64,000 bases of DNA from Terasakiispira papahanaumokuakeensis (GCF_001709345.1 NZ_MDTQ01000001.1:1525108-1589107); one strand, 5' to 3'; counted from the stretch's first letter, positions 48,401 to 57,695 are shown. The notes: generated by a model from the letters alone, not told the origin. Translations and numbers: made by a program.

Positions 48401-48706
48401 TCTGAAGGCGATCAATCTTTAGCTGAGGCTCGTGATGATGACTCTGGTGTCGAAGCACGTCAGATGCATTCCTGGGAAGATGAGTTGGCTGAGTTAGAAG
48501 GGCTTGAAGACTTGGATTATGATGCTGAGTTTCCTGTCGATGATATTGAAAGTAATATGGCCACTCAGTTGGACTTGGCGAATGCCTATGTCGAAATGGG
48601 CGATGCTGCTGGTGCACGAGAGATTCTGAACCATGTATTATCAGGTGGGAATGAAACCCAGCGCAAAGCGGCGCAAGCATTATTGGAACGTTTAAACGCA
48701 AAATGA
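45494..48706 (+). CDS. fimV: FimV-family inner-membrane hub protein
   Basis: 1070 residues. An N-terminal signal or anchor segment (about 1-32) comes first, then a LysM-like peptidoglycan-binding domain (TVKQVRVGETDTLWSLARDQ to AGNSIKIPN, about 75-140). A Pro/Ala-rich stretch, a coiled coil (about 230-290) and one transmembrane helix (GGAAILGLLALVMGM, about 335-350) follow. Then comes a cytoplasmic tail of roughly 650 residues dominated by Asp and Glu. The conserved FimV C-terminal TPR (DLANAYVEMGDAAGAREIL) ends the protein. In relatives FimV organises polar type IV pili and chemosensory proteins. Position between asd and truA is the conserved one. It overlaps truA by four bases. Confidence 0.93.
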   Translation: MRRNSRFPGKLKMVALLAGCSLTPLAQAVAATPPSLFSSEGAAFTVVDSPWKSQQSLWLAANGVPATTQFTTVKQVRVGETDTLWSLARDQRPQGVTIKQAMLGILEANPSAFTHHNINALGAGNSIKIPNAAFMQQYTAAEASQEVSRQNQVWPQVRRTPPRKTAAELAQSRAAPAQPAVAEQPVATPQKPPLAKTEAAAETPAKSSSSVSAEPSSGAQPAADSRLNVLQSEVASLRQERDQLQRQLKSLQDQLKTAQQLMTIKDQQLSELKDRQNSLSSQVRARPETPGAEPAPSNDNASTSETPHATNDPTTALLDSIKQQPMLYGGGGAAILGLLALVMGMRRARKQPSSQKSVRQEVSRSKAKTEEASEQAAKSPFQDLPALDDLDMSNDDFEALLMKETVSLSEDSPVNPGAVPPPLGESSKDQRESIQKDVDALVADGRLEQAAGLLQRHLSDQPDDDKGRLRLMALLVQLIDRDTFDHHYHALMARIPTPEARYEADLLAAEFNSDLGGQSDLGEKAIAPSETETPSQDEPAAIVEPVASINEEPFSHESSGSSEDLSLNERRPLTESHPLDEEISSDEAGSHVEGEYELPAPTALSDTIPAPDDVASIDDSDDMDELDELDLSEFDEDLLSEEDSSMLAESPTMADDDLSISPEHDPAVSMDDKVLGDEADQPSANMMASEDNQAYGQAPEAGEVASWLDMDTDVAPDTESSPAVVLNDPLAHTLDADTETAPDHESAEEAASSALSDDLAELDALEERDLGLDDPLAADELNEQEEASDLEPLETNTDTDEFMAALDGLSLDESLTEEVQDEDAPLMDDALSEDDLDDLEALFGLNDETDSGGAANPPESATSLSSEATNDEPVQEDGLSEVGEAIDDLSELGELDLDMADVEENEWPENERSGTSTMDDAQKELDDLSLDDADFDDLADLDLPELSGSAQAEPSTETEASSQAIEPLASEGDQSLAEARDDDSGVEARQMHSWEDELAELEGLEDLDYDAEFPVDDIESNMATQLDLANAYVEMGDAAGAREILNHVLSGGNETQRKAAQALLERLNAK

Positions 48707-49629
48707 TGGTTTATCAAGATCCCTTCGCCCTGCTTGAGGAGCATCATGCCCAAGCAGGGCGTATTATTCTGGGCGTAGAATATAACGGTGCGGTATTTCA
48801 TGGTTGGCAACGCCAAGAAGCCGGTGTTCCCAGTATCCAGGAGCATCTCGAGCAGGCTTTAAGCCATATTGCACGTGAAGGTATTACGGTGACTTGCTCA
48901 GGCCGAACGGATACGGGGGTCCATGCAACGGGGCAAGTGGTGCACTTTGACACGACGGCTGCTCGTCCTGCCAAGGCATGGGTGATGGGCGCTAATACCC
49001 ATTTGCCGCAAGACATTCGGGTGCGCTGGGCCATGCCGGCACAAAGTGAAGACTTTCATGCACGTTACACGGCTGTGGCCCGTCGCTATCGGTATATTAT
49101 CTATAATCACCGGATTGCTCCAGCGCTACTGCACGATCAAATGACTCATTGTCGTGAGCCATTGGATGTCGACCGTATGCATCAAGCGGCTCAATGCTTG
49201 GTGGGAGAGCACGACTTTTCTGCTTTTCGGGCATCCGGTTGCCAATCCAGTACACCTTGGCGAGAAATCCATTTTGTTCGGGTGGTGCGACAGGGGCTTA
49301 TGGTCGTCATTGATATCCAAGGCAATGCTTTCTTACACCATATGGTGCGCAATATTGCGGGGAGCTTGATTGCTGTTGGCAATGGCAATCAAACTGAAGC
49401 TTGGTTTTCACAGGTGCTGGCATCACGCGATCGTACACAAGCTGGGGTGACCGCCCCAGCCAATGGTTTGCATTTTGTTGCAGCTTTGTATCCAACGCGT
49501 TTTGAATTACCTTTACCGCCTCTAGGGCCGCATTATCTTGCTTTAAACGAGGCGTTAGATGCCCCCTATCCCCAATTAGATCCTGGATGGCGGCGTCATA
49601 CGCTTTCTCCTCAAATGGAGGAAGGATAA
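48703..49629 (+). CDS. truA: tRNA pseudouridine synthase A
   Basis: 308 residues; isomerises U38-U40 in tRNA anticodon stems. Catalytic Asp is in CSGRTDTGVHATGQVVHFD. ILGVEYNGAVFHGWQRQ and NAFLHHMVRNIAGSLIAVG are family hallmarks. The gene starts inside the fimV stop (ATGATG at 48703-48708, either ATG possible). An extra N-terminal segment of about 18 residues precedes the usual start of the fold. trpF follows after one base. Confidence 0.95.
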   Translation: MMVYQDPFALLEEHHAQAGRIILGVEYNGAVFHGWQRQEAGVPSIQEHLEQALSHIAREGITVTCSGRTDTGVHATGQVVHFDTTAARPAKAWVMGANTHLPQDIRVRWAMPAQSEDFHARYTAVARRYRYIIYNHRIAPALLHDQMTHCREPLDVDRMHQAAQCLVGEHDFSAFRASGCQSSTPWREIHFVRVVRQGLMVVIDIQGNAFLHHMVRNIAGSLIAVGNGNQTEAWFSQVLASRDRTQAGVTAPANGLHFVAALYPTRFELPLPPLGPHYLALNEALDAPYPQLDPGWRRHTLSPQMEEG

Positions 49630-49630
49630 A

Positions 49631-50305
49631 ATGAGCCATTTCAATATGATAAGGCCTCGGATTAAAATATGCGGGTTGACTTGCATTGAAGATGCATTAG
49701 CGGCTGTCGAGGTCGGTGCCGATGCCATTGGGCTGGTTTTTTATGAACCGAGTTCCCGCTCAGTCTCGCCAGATGAAGCACGCGAGATGATTCAAGCATT
49801 ACCGCCTTTTGTGACGACAGTCGGCCTATTTGTGAATCCAGAGGCTACAGAAGTCGAGGCATGCTTGAATCAAGTGCCGTTAGATCTATTGCAGTTTCAT
49901 GGCAATGAATCGAACTCGTTTTGCGAGCAGTTTCAGCGTCCATGGATTAAGGCGGTCCGGATGAAAGATGATGTCCGACTTGATCAACTGAATGATCTGT
50001 GGCCCGGCGCGCGCGGTTTTCTGTTGGATGCCTATCGTCCGGGGGTTCCTGGGGGGACTGGGGATACGTTTGATTGGACTCGAATACCTCATCAGCGAGA
50101 TTACCCTTTGATTTTGGCCGGTGGCTTGACCCCCGATAATGTGGGTGCGGCAGTCTCCCAGACAAATCCTTTTGCGGTGGATGTGTCCGGAGGCGTTGAG
50201 TCGTCTCCCGGTCGTAAGTCAACTGTAACGATGCGTGCCTTTATTAAAGCGGTTTACAAGGCCAGTCGTTGTAACGACTGGTCAGGTTATGGCTCGGACA
50301 GCTAG
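49631..50305 (+). CDS. trpF: Phosphoribosylanthranilate isomerase
   Basis: A 224-residue TIM-barrel enzyme of tryptophan synthesis. The catalytic Cys is in KICGLTCIEDALAA; GADAIGLVFYEPSSRSV, LLQFHGNES, AGGLTPDNV and VDVSGGVESSPGRKS are all family motifs, with the catalytic Asp in LLDAYRPGVPGGTG. GGAGGA lies just upstream, at the end of truA. It is a single trp gene here; trpA and trpB are not adjacent, as in Pseudomonas-type genomes. Confidence 0.96.
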   Translation: MSHFNMIRPRIKICGLTCIEDALAAVEVGADAIGLVFYEPSSRSVSPDEAREMIQALPPFVTTVGLFVNPEATEVEACLNQVPLDLLQFHGNESNSFCEQFQRPWIKAVRMKDDVRLDQLNDLWPGARGFLLDAYRPGVPGGTGDTFDWTRIPHQRDYPLILAGGLTPDNVGAAVSQTNPFAVDVSGGVESSPGRKSTVTMRAFIKAVYKASRCNDWSGYGSDS

Positions 50306-50529
50306 AATAAGGCTTTGATTTTGCCGGAACCCGGTTCGGCATACCGAATGAAGTGGCTAGAGGTTGTGGTTTTACCTTTAGTTGATGCCAATTGCTAGGT
50401 TGACATCATTGGTCGCGTACAAACAGATCTTGAACCAATGCATTAGGTGCTTGTCGTTTGTACCCACTTAACTCATACACAGTGGTGGCTGTTTTTAGCC
50501 CCATGATTTAGACGGATTATACTGACACC

Positions 50530-51393
50530 ATGAGCTGGCTGAATAAGATTGTTCCTTCTATCATTCGCTCCGAGCAGAAAGACCGCAAATCCAGTGTCCC
50601 TGAAGGACTCTGGAAGAAATGTCCAAAATGCGAGTCGGTGCTGTATCGTCCTGAGCTGGATAGAAATCATAGTGTCTGCCCGAAATGTGAGCACCACATG
50701 CGCATTTCTGCGCGTAAGCGTTTGGGCATTTTCCTTGATGAAGACCATCGTGAAGAGATCGCGGCTGATCTTGAACCTGTTGACAAACTGAAATTTCGTG
50801 ACTCAAAAAAATATCGTGATCGTTTAGCCTCTGCTCAGAAGCTAACCGGCGAGAAGGATGCGTTAGTGGCCATGAAAGGCCAGGTAGATGGCTTATCGTT
50901 AGTCGCTTGTGCATTTGAATTTAACTTCATGGGCGGCTCAATGGGGTCGGTCGTGGGGGAGAAGTTTGTACAAGCCGCAGAGCTGGCTCTTCGTGATCGA
51001 GTGCCTTTTATCTGTTTTTCTGCTTCAGGTGGCGCTCGCATGCAAGAAGCACTCTTTTCTCTGATGCAAATGGCGAAAACTTCTGCGGCGCTAGAGCGGT
51101 TAAAACGTGCAGGTGTGCCTTTTGTCTCTGTCATTACGGATCCCGTCTATGGGGGAGTCTCGGCCTCTCTTGCGATGCTCGGTGATATCAATGTGTCTGA
51201 GCCTTCAGCGCGTTGCGGTTTTGCTGGGCCTTTGGTTATTGAGCAGACCGTCCGTGAAAAGCTCCCTGAAGGTTTTCAGCGGGCTGAGTTTTTACTTGAG
51301 CATGGGGCGATTGATATGATCATCCACCGCCATGAACTGCGTGAACGACTTGGCAGTATTTTACGTAAAATGACCCATCAGCCGGCTGCTTAA
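50530..51393 (+). CDS. accD: Acetyl-CoA carboxylase carboxyltransferase subunit beta
   Basis: 287 residues. An N-terminal C4 zinc ribbon ([11 protein letters not shown] and [10 protein letters not shown]) is followed by the crotonase-fold carboxyltransferase core with [29 protein letters not shown] and [18 protein letters not shown]. With AccA it transfers carboxyl from biotin to acetyl-CoA in fatty acid synthesis. The 224-bp gap before it presumably carries its own promoter. The ribosome-binding site is poor, which fits tight control of accD translation known in relatives. folC starts 5 bp later. Confidence 0.97.
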   Translation: MSWLNKIVPSIIRSEQKDRKSSVPEGLWKKCPKCESVLYRPELDRNHSVCPKCEHHMRISARKRLGIFLDEDHREEIAADLEPVDKLKFRDSKKYRDRLASAQKLTGEKDALVAMKGQVDGLSLVACAFEFNFMGGSMGSVVGEKFVQAAELALRDRVPFICFSASGGARMQEALFSLMQMAKTSAALERLKRAGVPFVSVITDPVYGGVSASLAMLGDINVSEPSARCGFAGPLVIEQTVREKLPEGFQRAEFLLEHGAIDMIIHRHELRERLGSILRKMTHQPAA

Positions 51394-51398
51394 GCATC

Positions 51399-52697
51399 AT
51401 GTCTGAACCTGGCCTTAATACGCCGCTGAATGAGTGGCTTCATCTACTAGAGCAACGCCACCCAAATGCTATTGATTTAGGGTTGGAGCGTTTGGCCCAA
51501 GTCGCTGAGCGCTTGAATCTACCTAAGCCTAGCGCTCGTCTTGTCACAGTTGCAGGCACAAATGGTAAAGGCTCAACTGTGGCGATGATTAGCGCTATGG
51601 CGCAAGCTGCAGGGATTAAAGTGGGGTGCTACACCTCGCCTCACTTTATTCGTTATAACGAGCGCGTTACCTTGCAGGGTGAAGTGGTTTCTGATGAAGC
51701 ATTGGTTCGTGCTTTTTCGGCCATTGAAGCCGCGCGTGGTGATATCTCCCTGACTTACTTTGAATTTGGCACTCTCGCTGCCTTTATGATTTTAGAGGCA
51801 GCGGATCTAGATCTTTGGGTGCTTGAGGTCGGTCTTGGAGGGCGGCTCGATGCGGTCAACTTATTCGATCCCGATGTTGCGGTGCTGACCACCGTGGCCA
51901 TGGACCATGAAGCCTATTTGGGGCATTCGTTAGAGGCTATTGGTCGAGAAAAAGCCGGGATTTTTCGTACCGGTCGGCCTGCGGTGTTAGGCAGTCGCGA
52001 TTTGCCTGCCTCAGTAGTCACTCATGCGGACGGAGTAGGGGCTGAGATTTACCGCCTAGGAAACGCTCATGATTATCACATGGACGATCAGGTTTGGCAC
52101 TGGCGGGGGTTGAGTCATGGCGGTGACGCGGTGACATTAAGGCATCTGCCTGTTCCCCATCTGCACCACGATAACGCTTCAACTGCGATTCAAGCTTTAT
52201 TGTTAACGGGTTTACCTGTTTCTCCTGAAGCCATTGCCTCAGGGCTTGAGCAAGTCGCTATCACTGGTCGAATGCAACGTATTGGACGTTGGTGCTTGGA
52301 TGTTGCCCATAATCCTCATGCGGCTCATCACTTGTTGAATGTCGTCAAGCGCTCGGATCAGCAACATGGTCAGCGGAAACGGGGGCTCGTGATCGGCATG
52401 ATGGCAGATAAGGATATTGAGCATACGGTCGCGTTTTTATCCGAGGTGGCCCTTTTTGCTTGGGCAATTCCGCTACCGCTGGAACGCGCGATAGATCCTC
52501 AGAGTCTATCTGATATCATGTCATCCTATTTACCAGTTCGTCAGTTGACTAATCCGCTTGACGCAGCAGAGGCATTCGGTGCTGCGGCTCAAGCGCTAAC
52601 CGACGGGGAAATTGATGAGGTCTTGGTGTGCGGCTCTTTCTTTACTGTCGCCGCAGCACTGACATGGCTTGATCAACATCCTGAGGCTTGTCTATGA
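51399..52697 (+). CDS. folC: Dihydrofolate synthase / folylpolyglutamate synthase
   Basis: A 432-residue Mur-ligase-fold enzyme that adds glutamate to dihydropteroate and folates. The P-loop is VAGTNGKGSTVAM. TSPHFIRYNERV, WVLEVGLGGRLDAVN and TTVAMDHEAYLG follow, and DVAHNPHAAHHLL is in the C-terminal domain. The accD-folC-SPOR order is conserved in gammaproteobacteria. The ATGA at 52694-52697 overlaps the next gene. Confidence 0.96.
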   Translation: MSEPGLNTPLNEWLHLLEQRHPNAIDLGLERLAQVAERLNLPKPSARLVTVAGTNGKGSTVAMISAMAQAAGIKVGCYTSPHFIRYNERVTLQGEVVSDEALVRAFSAIEAARGDISLTYFEFGTLAAFMILEAADLDLWVLEVGLGGRLDAVNLFDPDVAVLTTVAMDHEAYLGHSLEAIGREKAGIFRTGRPAVLGSRDLPASVVTHADGVGAEIYRLGNAHDYHMDDQVWHWRGLSHGGDAVTLRHLPVPHLHHDNASTAIQALLLTGLPVSPEAIASGLEQVAITGRMQRIGRWCLDVAHNPHAAHHLLNVVKRSDQQHGQRKRGLVIGMMADKDIEHTVAFLSEVALFAWAIPLPLERAIDPQSLSDIMSSYLPVRQLTNPLDAAEAFGAAAQALTDGEIDEVLVCGSFFTVAAALTWLDQHPEACL

Positions 52698-53221
52698 AGT
52701 ATGGGTTGCGTGAACGCTTGATTGGGGCTTTGGTGCTCATTTTCTGTGCCATTGTTTTCATGCCTATGGTATTTCAAGGGCCTGCACCCAAGCCGCCTAT
52801 TTCAGAGAAAGTTGACGCGCCTCCCCAACCGGCCCCCGTCGAGGTCGAAGTTCCTGATACGGTGGAGCCCAAGCTTGATCCCGTCCCCAAACCGGAACCC
52901 AGTCGCGCTGAACGTTTGGAACTGGCCGCGCAAGGGGGGGCTGAACTTTGGACGATTCAAGTGGCCAGTTTTAGTCAGCCAAATAATGCAAGACAACTCA
53001 TGAAGCGCCTGCAGGCCGCCGGTCTACACCCTTATTGGCGTCAGAGCAATGACATGGCAGTGGTGTTTGCCGGCCCCTATTTAGATCAAGATGTGGCACG
53101 TCGTGATCAAGATAAATTATTGCAAGATCAAGGACTCAAAACCTTGCTCAGCCAATATGTGAATGAGCGAGATGCTGCTGCTGAGGGGTCTTTGCCGCCG
53201 AAAGGTCAACGACAGCCTTAA
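52694..53221 (+). CDS. dedD: SPOR-domain cell-division protein, DedD-like
   Basis: 175 residues: one N-terminal transmembrane helix (LIGALVLIFCAIVFMPMVF), a Pro/Glu/Val-rich periplasmic linker (about 35-80) and a C-terminal SPOR domain (LWTIQVASFSQPNNARQLMKR then VFAGPYLDQDVA). SPOR domains bind denuded septal peptidoglycan, so the protein should localise to the division site. ATG 52694 overlaps the folC stop; the TTG at 52688 is not needed. The name follows synteny folC-dedD-cvpA-purF. Confidence 0.88.
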   Translation: MKYGLRERLIGALVLIFCAIVFMPMVFQGPAPKPPISEKVDAPPQPAPVEVEVPDTVEPKLDPVPKPEPSRAERLELAAQGGAELWTIQVASFSQPNNARQLMKRLQAAGLHPYWRQSNDMAVVFAGPYLDQDVARRDQDKLLQDQGLKTLLSQYVNERDAAAEGSLPPKGQRQP

Positions 53222-53319
53222 TGGTATCGTTTGATTTAAAATGATGTCGCTTGATTGGGTAGCCCCATAGGTTATATAGCCCTATACCAATATCCCTATA
53301 CCAGATGAGGAGCGTGTTT

Positions 53320-53811
53320 GTGGATTTTAATGGACTCGATATTGCCATCTTGGTACTGCTGGGACTGTCACTATTGATGGGGGTCTTAAAAGGTTTTATT
53401 TATGAAGCGATGTCTTTACTCACCTGGGGGATTGCGCTGATTGCGGCGCGAGCGCTCGGCCCTCAGGTCGCGCCTATATTTGAAGGCCTGTTAGCCGGGG
53501 CCGATGTACGCATGGCGGCCGCTTATGTGGTGATTGTGTTGGTGGTTTGGTTAGCGGGAAAAGTTATTACCCGGGCGTGCTCGACTCTGATAGAGAAGGT
53601 GGGGCTGGGCAGTTTAGATAAATTATTAGGTGGCTTATTTGGTGGTTTGAGAGGTGTCTTGGTCGTGGTTTTGCTGGTTGCAGTAGCTAGCTTGACTGAC
53701 TTGCGCCTGCAAGCTCAATGGCAGAATTCAACGCTGATGCCCTGGTTTGAAGGTATGAGAGACTGGGGTGCTGAGCAGTTGGAGCAATATCGGAGCCGTC
53801 CGCAATCGTGA
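53320..53811 (+). CDS. cvpA: CvpA family membrane protein
   Basis: 163 residues with four predicted transmembrane helices. Family wording: LDIAILVLLGLSLLMGVLKG, GFIYEAMSLLTW, and GLGSLDKLLGGLFGGLRGVL. CvpA proteins are linked to envelope tolerance and biofilm traits, and the molecular activity is unknown. GTG 53320 has GAGGAG (53307-53312) seven bases upstream, and the upstream ATG at 53305 lies in that site. It directly precedes purF, as in E. coli. Confidence 0.92.
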   Translation: MDFNGLDIAILVLLGLSLLMGVLKGFIYEAMSLLTWGIALIAARALGPQVAPIFEGLLAGADVRMAAAYVVIVLVVWLAGKVITRACSTLIEKVGLGSLDKLLGGLFGGLRGVLVVVLLVAVASLTDLRLQAQWQNSTLMPWFEGMRDWGAEQLEQYRSRPQS

Positions 53812-53849
53812 CGGCTATTTTTCTCTTGCAGCATCAAGGTGAAGACTGA

Positions 53850-55361
53850 ATGTGCGGAATCGTGGGGGTTCTGGCCCGTGGACAGGTGAATCAAGTCCTG
53901 TTCGACTCTTTGACTGTATTGCAACACCGTGGACAGGACGCCGCGGGAATCATGACCTGCCATGAAGGTCGCTTTTTCCTGCGCAAGAGTAATGGATTAG
54001 TTCGGGATGTTTTTCGTACTCGCCATATGAAACGGTTGGTCGGTACGATGGGCATTGGCCATGTGCGCTATCCCACTGCGGGCTCTGCCAGTGAAGCGGA
54101 ATCTCAGCCTTTTTATGTGAACTCGCCTTATGGTATTGCATTAGCCCATAACGGTAATTTAACCAATGCCGATCAACTCGCTGAAGATTTGTTCAAGACC
54201 GACTTACGGCATATTAATACCAACTCAGATTCTGAAGTATTGCTGAATATCTTTGCTCATGAGTTAGGTAAGCAAGGGCTATCGCTGACACCTGAAGACG
54301 TATTCGATGCCGTTCGTCGCGTTCATCGACGCTGCCGTGGCGGCTATGCCGCTGTTGCGATGATCAGTGGCCATGGGTTAGTCGCTTTTCGTGACCCCAA
54401 TGGTATCCGGCCTGTGGTTTTTGGCCGTAAAGCTGATGGACAGGGTGGGTATGACTGGATGGTCGCCTCTGAGAGCGTAGCTCTCGATGTGGCTGAATAT
54501 GAGCGCGTAAGGGACTTAGCGCCCGGTGAAGCGCTCATCATTACACCTGATGGTGAGTTGTTTACCAGCCAATGTGCCGACAATGCTCGGTTGACACCTT
54601 GTATCTTTGAGCATGTCTATCTGGCCCGCCCAGATTCGATCATGGATAACATCAATATTTATCATGCTCGGATGAGAATGGGGCAAAAGCTTGCTGAGCG
54701 TATTGCTGCATTAAAGTCTGAGCATGATATTGATGTGGTCATGCCAATCCCGGATACCAGCCGCACCTCGGCGCTGGAGTTAGCTCAGCACTTAGGCGTC
54801 ACTTATCGCGAAGGGTTCATGAAAAACCGCTATATTGGGCGGACATTTATCATGCCGGGCCAAACTCAACGGAAGAAGTCAGTTCGCCAGAAACTTAATG
54901 CTATTGAACTTGAGTTCCGCGATAAAGTCGTTTTGTTGGTCGATGACTCAATTGTTCGCGGTACCACCTGTAAACAGATTATTCAAATGGCGCGAGATGC
55001 CGGTGCTAAGAAGGTGTATTTTGCTTCAGCGGCTCCAGCGGTGCGTTACCCTAATGTCTATGGCATCGATATGCCAGCGGCTTCAGAGTTAATTGCGCAT
55101 GATCGAACTGATGAGCAGGTGGCAGAACTGATTGGTGCTGACTGGCTGGTTTATCAAGATCTGGGAGACTTGATACAGGCTTGTCAGGAAGTTAATCCTG
55201 AGATTGATGCCTTTGATTGTTCTGTTTTTAATGGTGAATATGTCACGGGTGATATTGATGCCGCTTACTTGGCTGCACTAGAAGCTTCGCGTAACGATGC
55301 GGCCAAGTTAGATGATAGCCCCGACGATAACGAAGCTATTGATATGCATAATGATGATTAA
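53850..55361 (+). CDS. purF: Amidophosphoribosyltransferase
   Basis: A 503-residue enzyme for the first committed step of purine synthesis (PRPP + Gln to phosphoribosylamine). It starts MCGIVGV, with Cys2 (after Met removal the N-terminal nucleophile) of the Ntn glutaminase domain. [12 protein letters not shown] and [18 protein letters not shown] are conserved. The PRPP loop is [20 protein letters not shown]. No propeptide is seen. It is followed by a long hairpin terminator. Confidence 0.97.
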   Translation: MCGIVGVLARGQVNQVLFDSLTVLQHRGQDAAGIMTCHEGRFFLRKSNGLVRDVFRTRHMKRLVGTMGIGHVRYPTAGSASEAESQPFYVNSPYGIALAHNGNLTNADQLAEDLFKTDLRHINTNSDSEVLLNIFAHELGKQGLSLTPEDVFDAVRRVHRRCRGGYAAVAMISGHGLVAFRDPNGIRPVVFGRKADGQGGYDWMVASESVALDVAEYERVRDLAPGEALIITPDGELFTSQCADNARLTPCIFEHVYLARPDSIMDNINIYHARMRMGQKLAERIAALKSEHDIDVVMPIPDTSRTSALELAQHLGVTYREGFMKNRYIGRTFIMPGQTQRKKSVRQKLNAIELEFRDKVVLLVDDSIVRGTTCKQIIQMARDAGAKKVYFASAAPAVRYPNVYGIDMPAASELIAHDRTDEQVAELIGADWLVYQDLGDLIQACQEVNPEIDAFDCSVFNGEYVTGDIDAAYLAALEASRNDAAKLDDSPDDNEAIDMHNDD

Positions 55362-55432
55362 AGTTGCCCGTTTGGGGTATGCTTTTAATTAGACTTTATT
55401 GATAAAGAATGGATGCGTGCATCCCGAAGTTG

Positions 55433-55478
55433 CCGGGCCTAGTCATTGTGCAATGACTTGGCCCGGTTGTGTTTGTCT
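55433..55478 (+). terminator. Terminator after purF
   Basis: CCGGGCC-ta-GTCATTG (55433-55448) pairs with CAATGAC-tt-GGCCCGG (55451-55466), interrupted by one mismatch. A T-rich tail ttgtgtttgtctt follows. The tail is not a pure T run. Confidence 0.65.
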
Positions 55479-55508
55479 TGCCCGTATCGCTCAGAATGGA
55501 CACTTGCT

Positions 55509-56729
55509 ATGACTGATTTAGATCCTTTGGCTCAGGCTGCATCTTCTAATGAACATGCTGCTTTTGATACTCGAGCGATTCGCACTGGCCATCGAAGAAC
55601 GGCCGAGCGTGAACACGGAGAGCCTATTTTTACAACGTCCAGCTTTGTTTTTGAAAGTGCTGCTCATGCCGCTGAGTGCTTCCAGAATGAAAATGGCGAA
55701 TTTAATATTTATGCGCGTTTTACAAACCCGACAGTGCGTAATTTTGAAGAACGTTTAGCGGCGTTGGAAGACGGTGAGCGCGCTGTGGGGACGAGCTCAG
55801 GCATGGCGGCCATCCTCAGTACTTTTCTTGCTTTTTTAGAAGCTGGCGATGAAATCGTTTGTTCTCAGAGTGTTTTTGGTTCAACGGTCGGCTTGCTCAA
55901 TCGTTATATGAGTAAGTTTGGCGTCAAGACAACCTTTGTCGATCTGCATGATTTAGAGGCATGGGAAAATGCGTGTAATGAAAAAACACGTATTCTCTTC
56001 ATGGAAACACCCTCCAATCCTATGTGTGATGTGGGCGATATTCCTGCCATCGCTGAGATTGCCCATCGTCATAATGCCCGACTGGTCGTCGATAATTGCT
56101 TTTGCACGCCAGCGCTCCAACAGCCACTTAAACTAGGGGCTGATATTGTTGTTCATTCCGCAACGAAGTACTTGGATGGTCAAGGACGTGCCCTAGGAGG
56201 GGCGGTTGTTGGTAATGAAGACGATATTAAGCAAGTCTTCGGTGTCGTACGTACCGCAGGGCCTTGTATGAGTCCATTTAATGCCTGGATCTTCCTCAAA
56301 GGATTGGAGACTCTAAGATTACGTATGGAGGCTCATTGTGCTAATGCAATGGCGTTGGCGCAATGGTTGAAAGCCCATCCGGCTGTTGAGCGTGTGCATT
56401 ACTCAGGTTTACCTGAGCACCCTCAGCACCAATTGGCGAGCCAACAAATGCGCCGCTTTGGCGGCATGCTTTCCTTTGAAGTTAAAGGTGGGCGAGAAGG
56501 GGCTTGGGCTGTTATTGATCATACCCAGATGATTTCAATCACGGCAAATTTGGGTGATGCCAAAACAATGATTACCCATCCCGCCACGACGACGCACGCC
56601 CGTGTCGCACCAGAAGCTCGTGCAGCGGCGGGCATCACCGATGGATTGTTGCGGGTTGCCGTAGGTCTAGAAGACTTTGATGATATCAAAGCTGATTTAG
56701 CCCGAGGGCTAGAAACTTTGGCATCATAA
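55509..56729 (+). CDS. metZ: O-succinylhomoserine sulfhydrylase
   Basis: A 406-residue PLP enzyme of the Cys/Met metabolism family that makes homocysteine from O-succinylhomoserine and sulfide. The PLP Lys is in VVHSATKYLDGQG. RFTNPTVRNFEERLAALE, MAAILSTFLAFLEAGDEIV and NLGDAKTMITHPATTTHARV are typical. The wording and the position after purF are those of MetZ in Pseudomonas rather than MetB or MetY. ATG 55509 is preferred to the upstream frame from 55446, which lies in the terminator region. It fits the sulfate-uptake genes elsewhere in the window as a direct sulfhydrylation route. Confidence 0.92.
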   Translation: MTDLDPLAQAASSNEHAAFDTRAIRTGHRRTAEREHGEPIFTTSSFVFESAAHAAECFQNENGEFNIYARFTNPTVRNFEERLAALEDGERAVGTSSGMAAILSTFLAFLEAGDEIVCSQSVFGSTVGLLNRYMSKFGVKTTFVDLHDLEAWENACNEKTRILFMETPSNPMCDVGDIPAIAEIAHRHNARLVVDNCFCTPALQQPLKLGADIVVHSATKYLDGQGRALGGAVVGNEDDIKQVFGVVRTAGPCMSPFNAWIFLKGLETLRLRMEAHCANAMALAQWLKAHPAVERVHYSGLPEHPQHQLASQQMRRFGGMLSFEVKGGREGAWAVIDHTQMISITANLGDAKTMITHPATTTHARVAPEARAAAGITDGLLRVAVGLEDFDDIKADLARGLETLAS

Positions 56730-56750
56730 TCAATACCCTTTGTTTGTCCT

Positions 56751-56781
56751 GGGGGCTTTTGAGCCCTCTGTTGTTTTTTTT
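56751..56781 (+). terminator. Terminator after metZ
   Basis: GGGGGCT (56751-56757) pairs with AGCCCTC (56762-56768) including one G-T pair, followed by tgttgtttttttt. It lies between metZ and the true rlmJ start at 56804, which supports the later start for rlmJ. Confidence 0.8.
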
Positions 56782-56803
56782 GATATCACTAGGATGTAAC
56801 TTA

Positions 56804-57667
56804 ATGCTCAGCTATCGTCATGGCTTTCATGCAGGTAATCATGCTGATGTGCTTAAGCACATGTTGCTTATTCGCCTGTTACGCTGCATGACTGCTAAGC
56901 CCAAACCGATGGTGTATTTAGATACACATGCCGGTGGTGGGCGTTATGACCTTCAACATGCCTGGGCTGATAAAACAGGTGAAGCTAAAGCGGGCGTGCG
57001 ACGGTTATTGGAAGAAGCCAAATCTCTACCTTCTCTTTCGCCCATGCTGGATGATTATTACCAGCACTTAATGGCCGATTCCTCGGGGCCAAGAGGGCTT
57101 CGCTACTATCCCGGCTCGCCTATGATCGCCAGTCAGCTGCTGCGTGAAGAGGATCGACTTCTGCTGTGTGAGTTGCATAGTGATGAAGTGCAGCGCTTGC
57201 GACAAGGCGTCAGTCAGTGGGGTCATGCGAATACAGCAGTCCATTGTCGAGACGCCTGGGAAGCGATGAAGGCATTACTGCCGACTCAACCTAGACGAGC
57301 GCTGGTTATGATTGATCCCGCTTATGAAGTGAAGCAGGATTATCAATCAGCGGTCAAGTCGCTGCTGTTGGCTACTGAGCGTTTTGCCGAGGGCGTCTAT
57401 GCATTATGGTATCCCATGTTGCCTGCGGGGTTACACCGACAGATGCTGCGTCAGCTAGAACGTTTGGATGTTAAAGGTGGGCTATTAGATGTTCGCTTAC
57501 AGGTGCGTGGAGAAAGTGAAGGCATGCATGGCAGTGGCGTCTTTTTAATTAACCCTCCTTGGCAATTTGAGGCTGGTTTAAAAGAAGCGCTTCAACAGGT
57601 CAGTGATTTACTGGCTGAGGATAGTGCTGCCGAAGGGCGTATCCGCTGGGTTAAACCAAGACCTTAA
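56804..57667 (+). CDS. rlmJ: 23S rRNA (adenine2030-N6)-methyltransferase
   Basis: A 287-residue SAM methyltransferase starting MLSYRHGFHAGNHADVLKH, the RlmJ/YhiR signature. The catalytic motif is DPAYE in VMIDPAYEVKQDY (DPPYE-like, Ala replaces the second Pro). YLDTHAGGGRYDL is the SAM loop. An open frame extends to 56744 but passes through the metZ terminator, so ATG 56804 with AGGA about 10 bp upstream is used. A terminator follows. Confidence 0.95.
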   Translation: MLSYRHGFHAGNHADVLKHMLLIRLLRCMTAKPKPMVYLDTHAGGGRYDLQHAWADKTGEAKAGVRRLLEEAKSLPSLSPMLDDYYQHLMADSSGPRGLRYYPGSPMIASQLLREEDRLLLCELHSDEVQRLRQGVSQWGHANTAVHCRDAWEAMKALLPTQPRRALVMIDPAYEVKQDYQSAVKSLLLATERFAEGVYALWYPMLPAGLHRQMLRQLERLDVKGGLLDVRLQVRGESEGMHGSGVFLINPPWQFEAGLKEALQQVSDLLAEDSAAEGRIRWVKPRP

Positions 57668-57695
57668 GCGGCTAAAATACTGAGCTATCAATAAC

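Noticed and set aside
46925-48701. Several long minus-strand frames over fimV (up to 180 residues)
   Set aside because: They mirror GAx-rich codons of the acidic domain, giving His/Gln/Pro/Ser-rich nonsense proteins without start signals.
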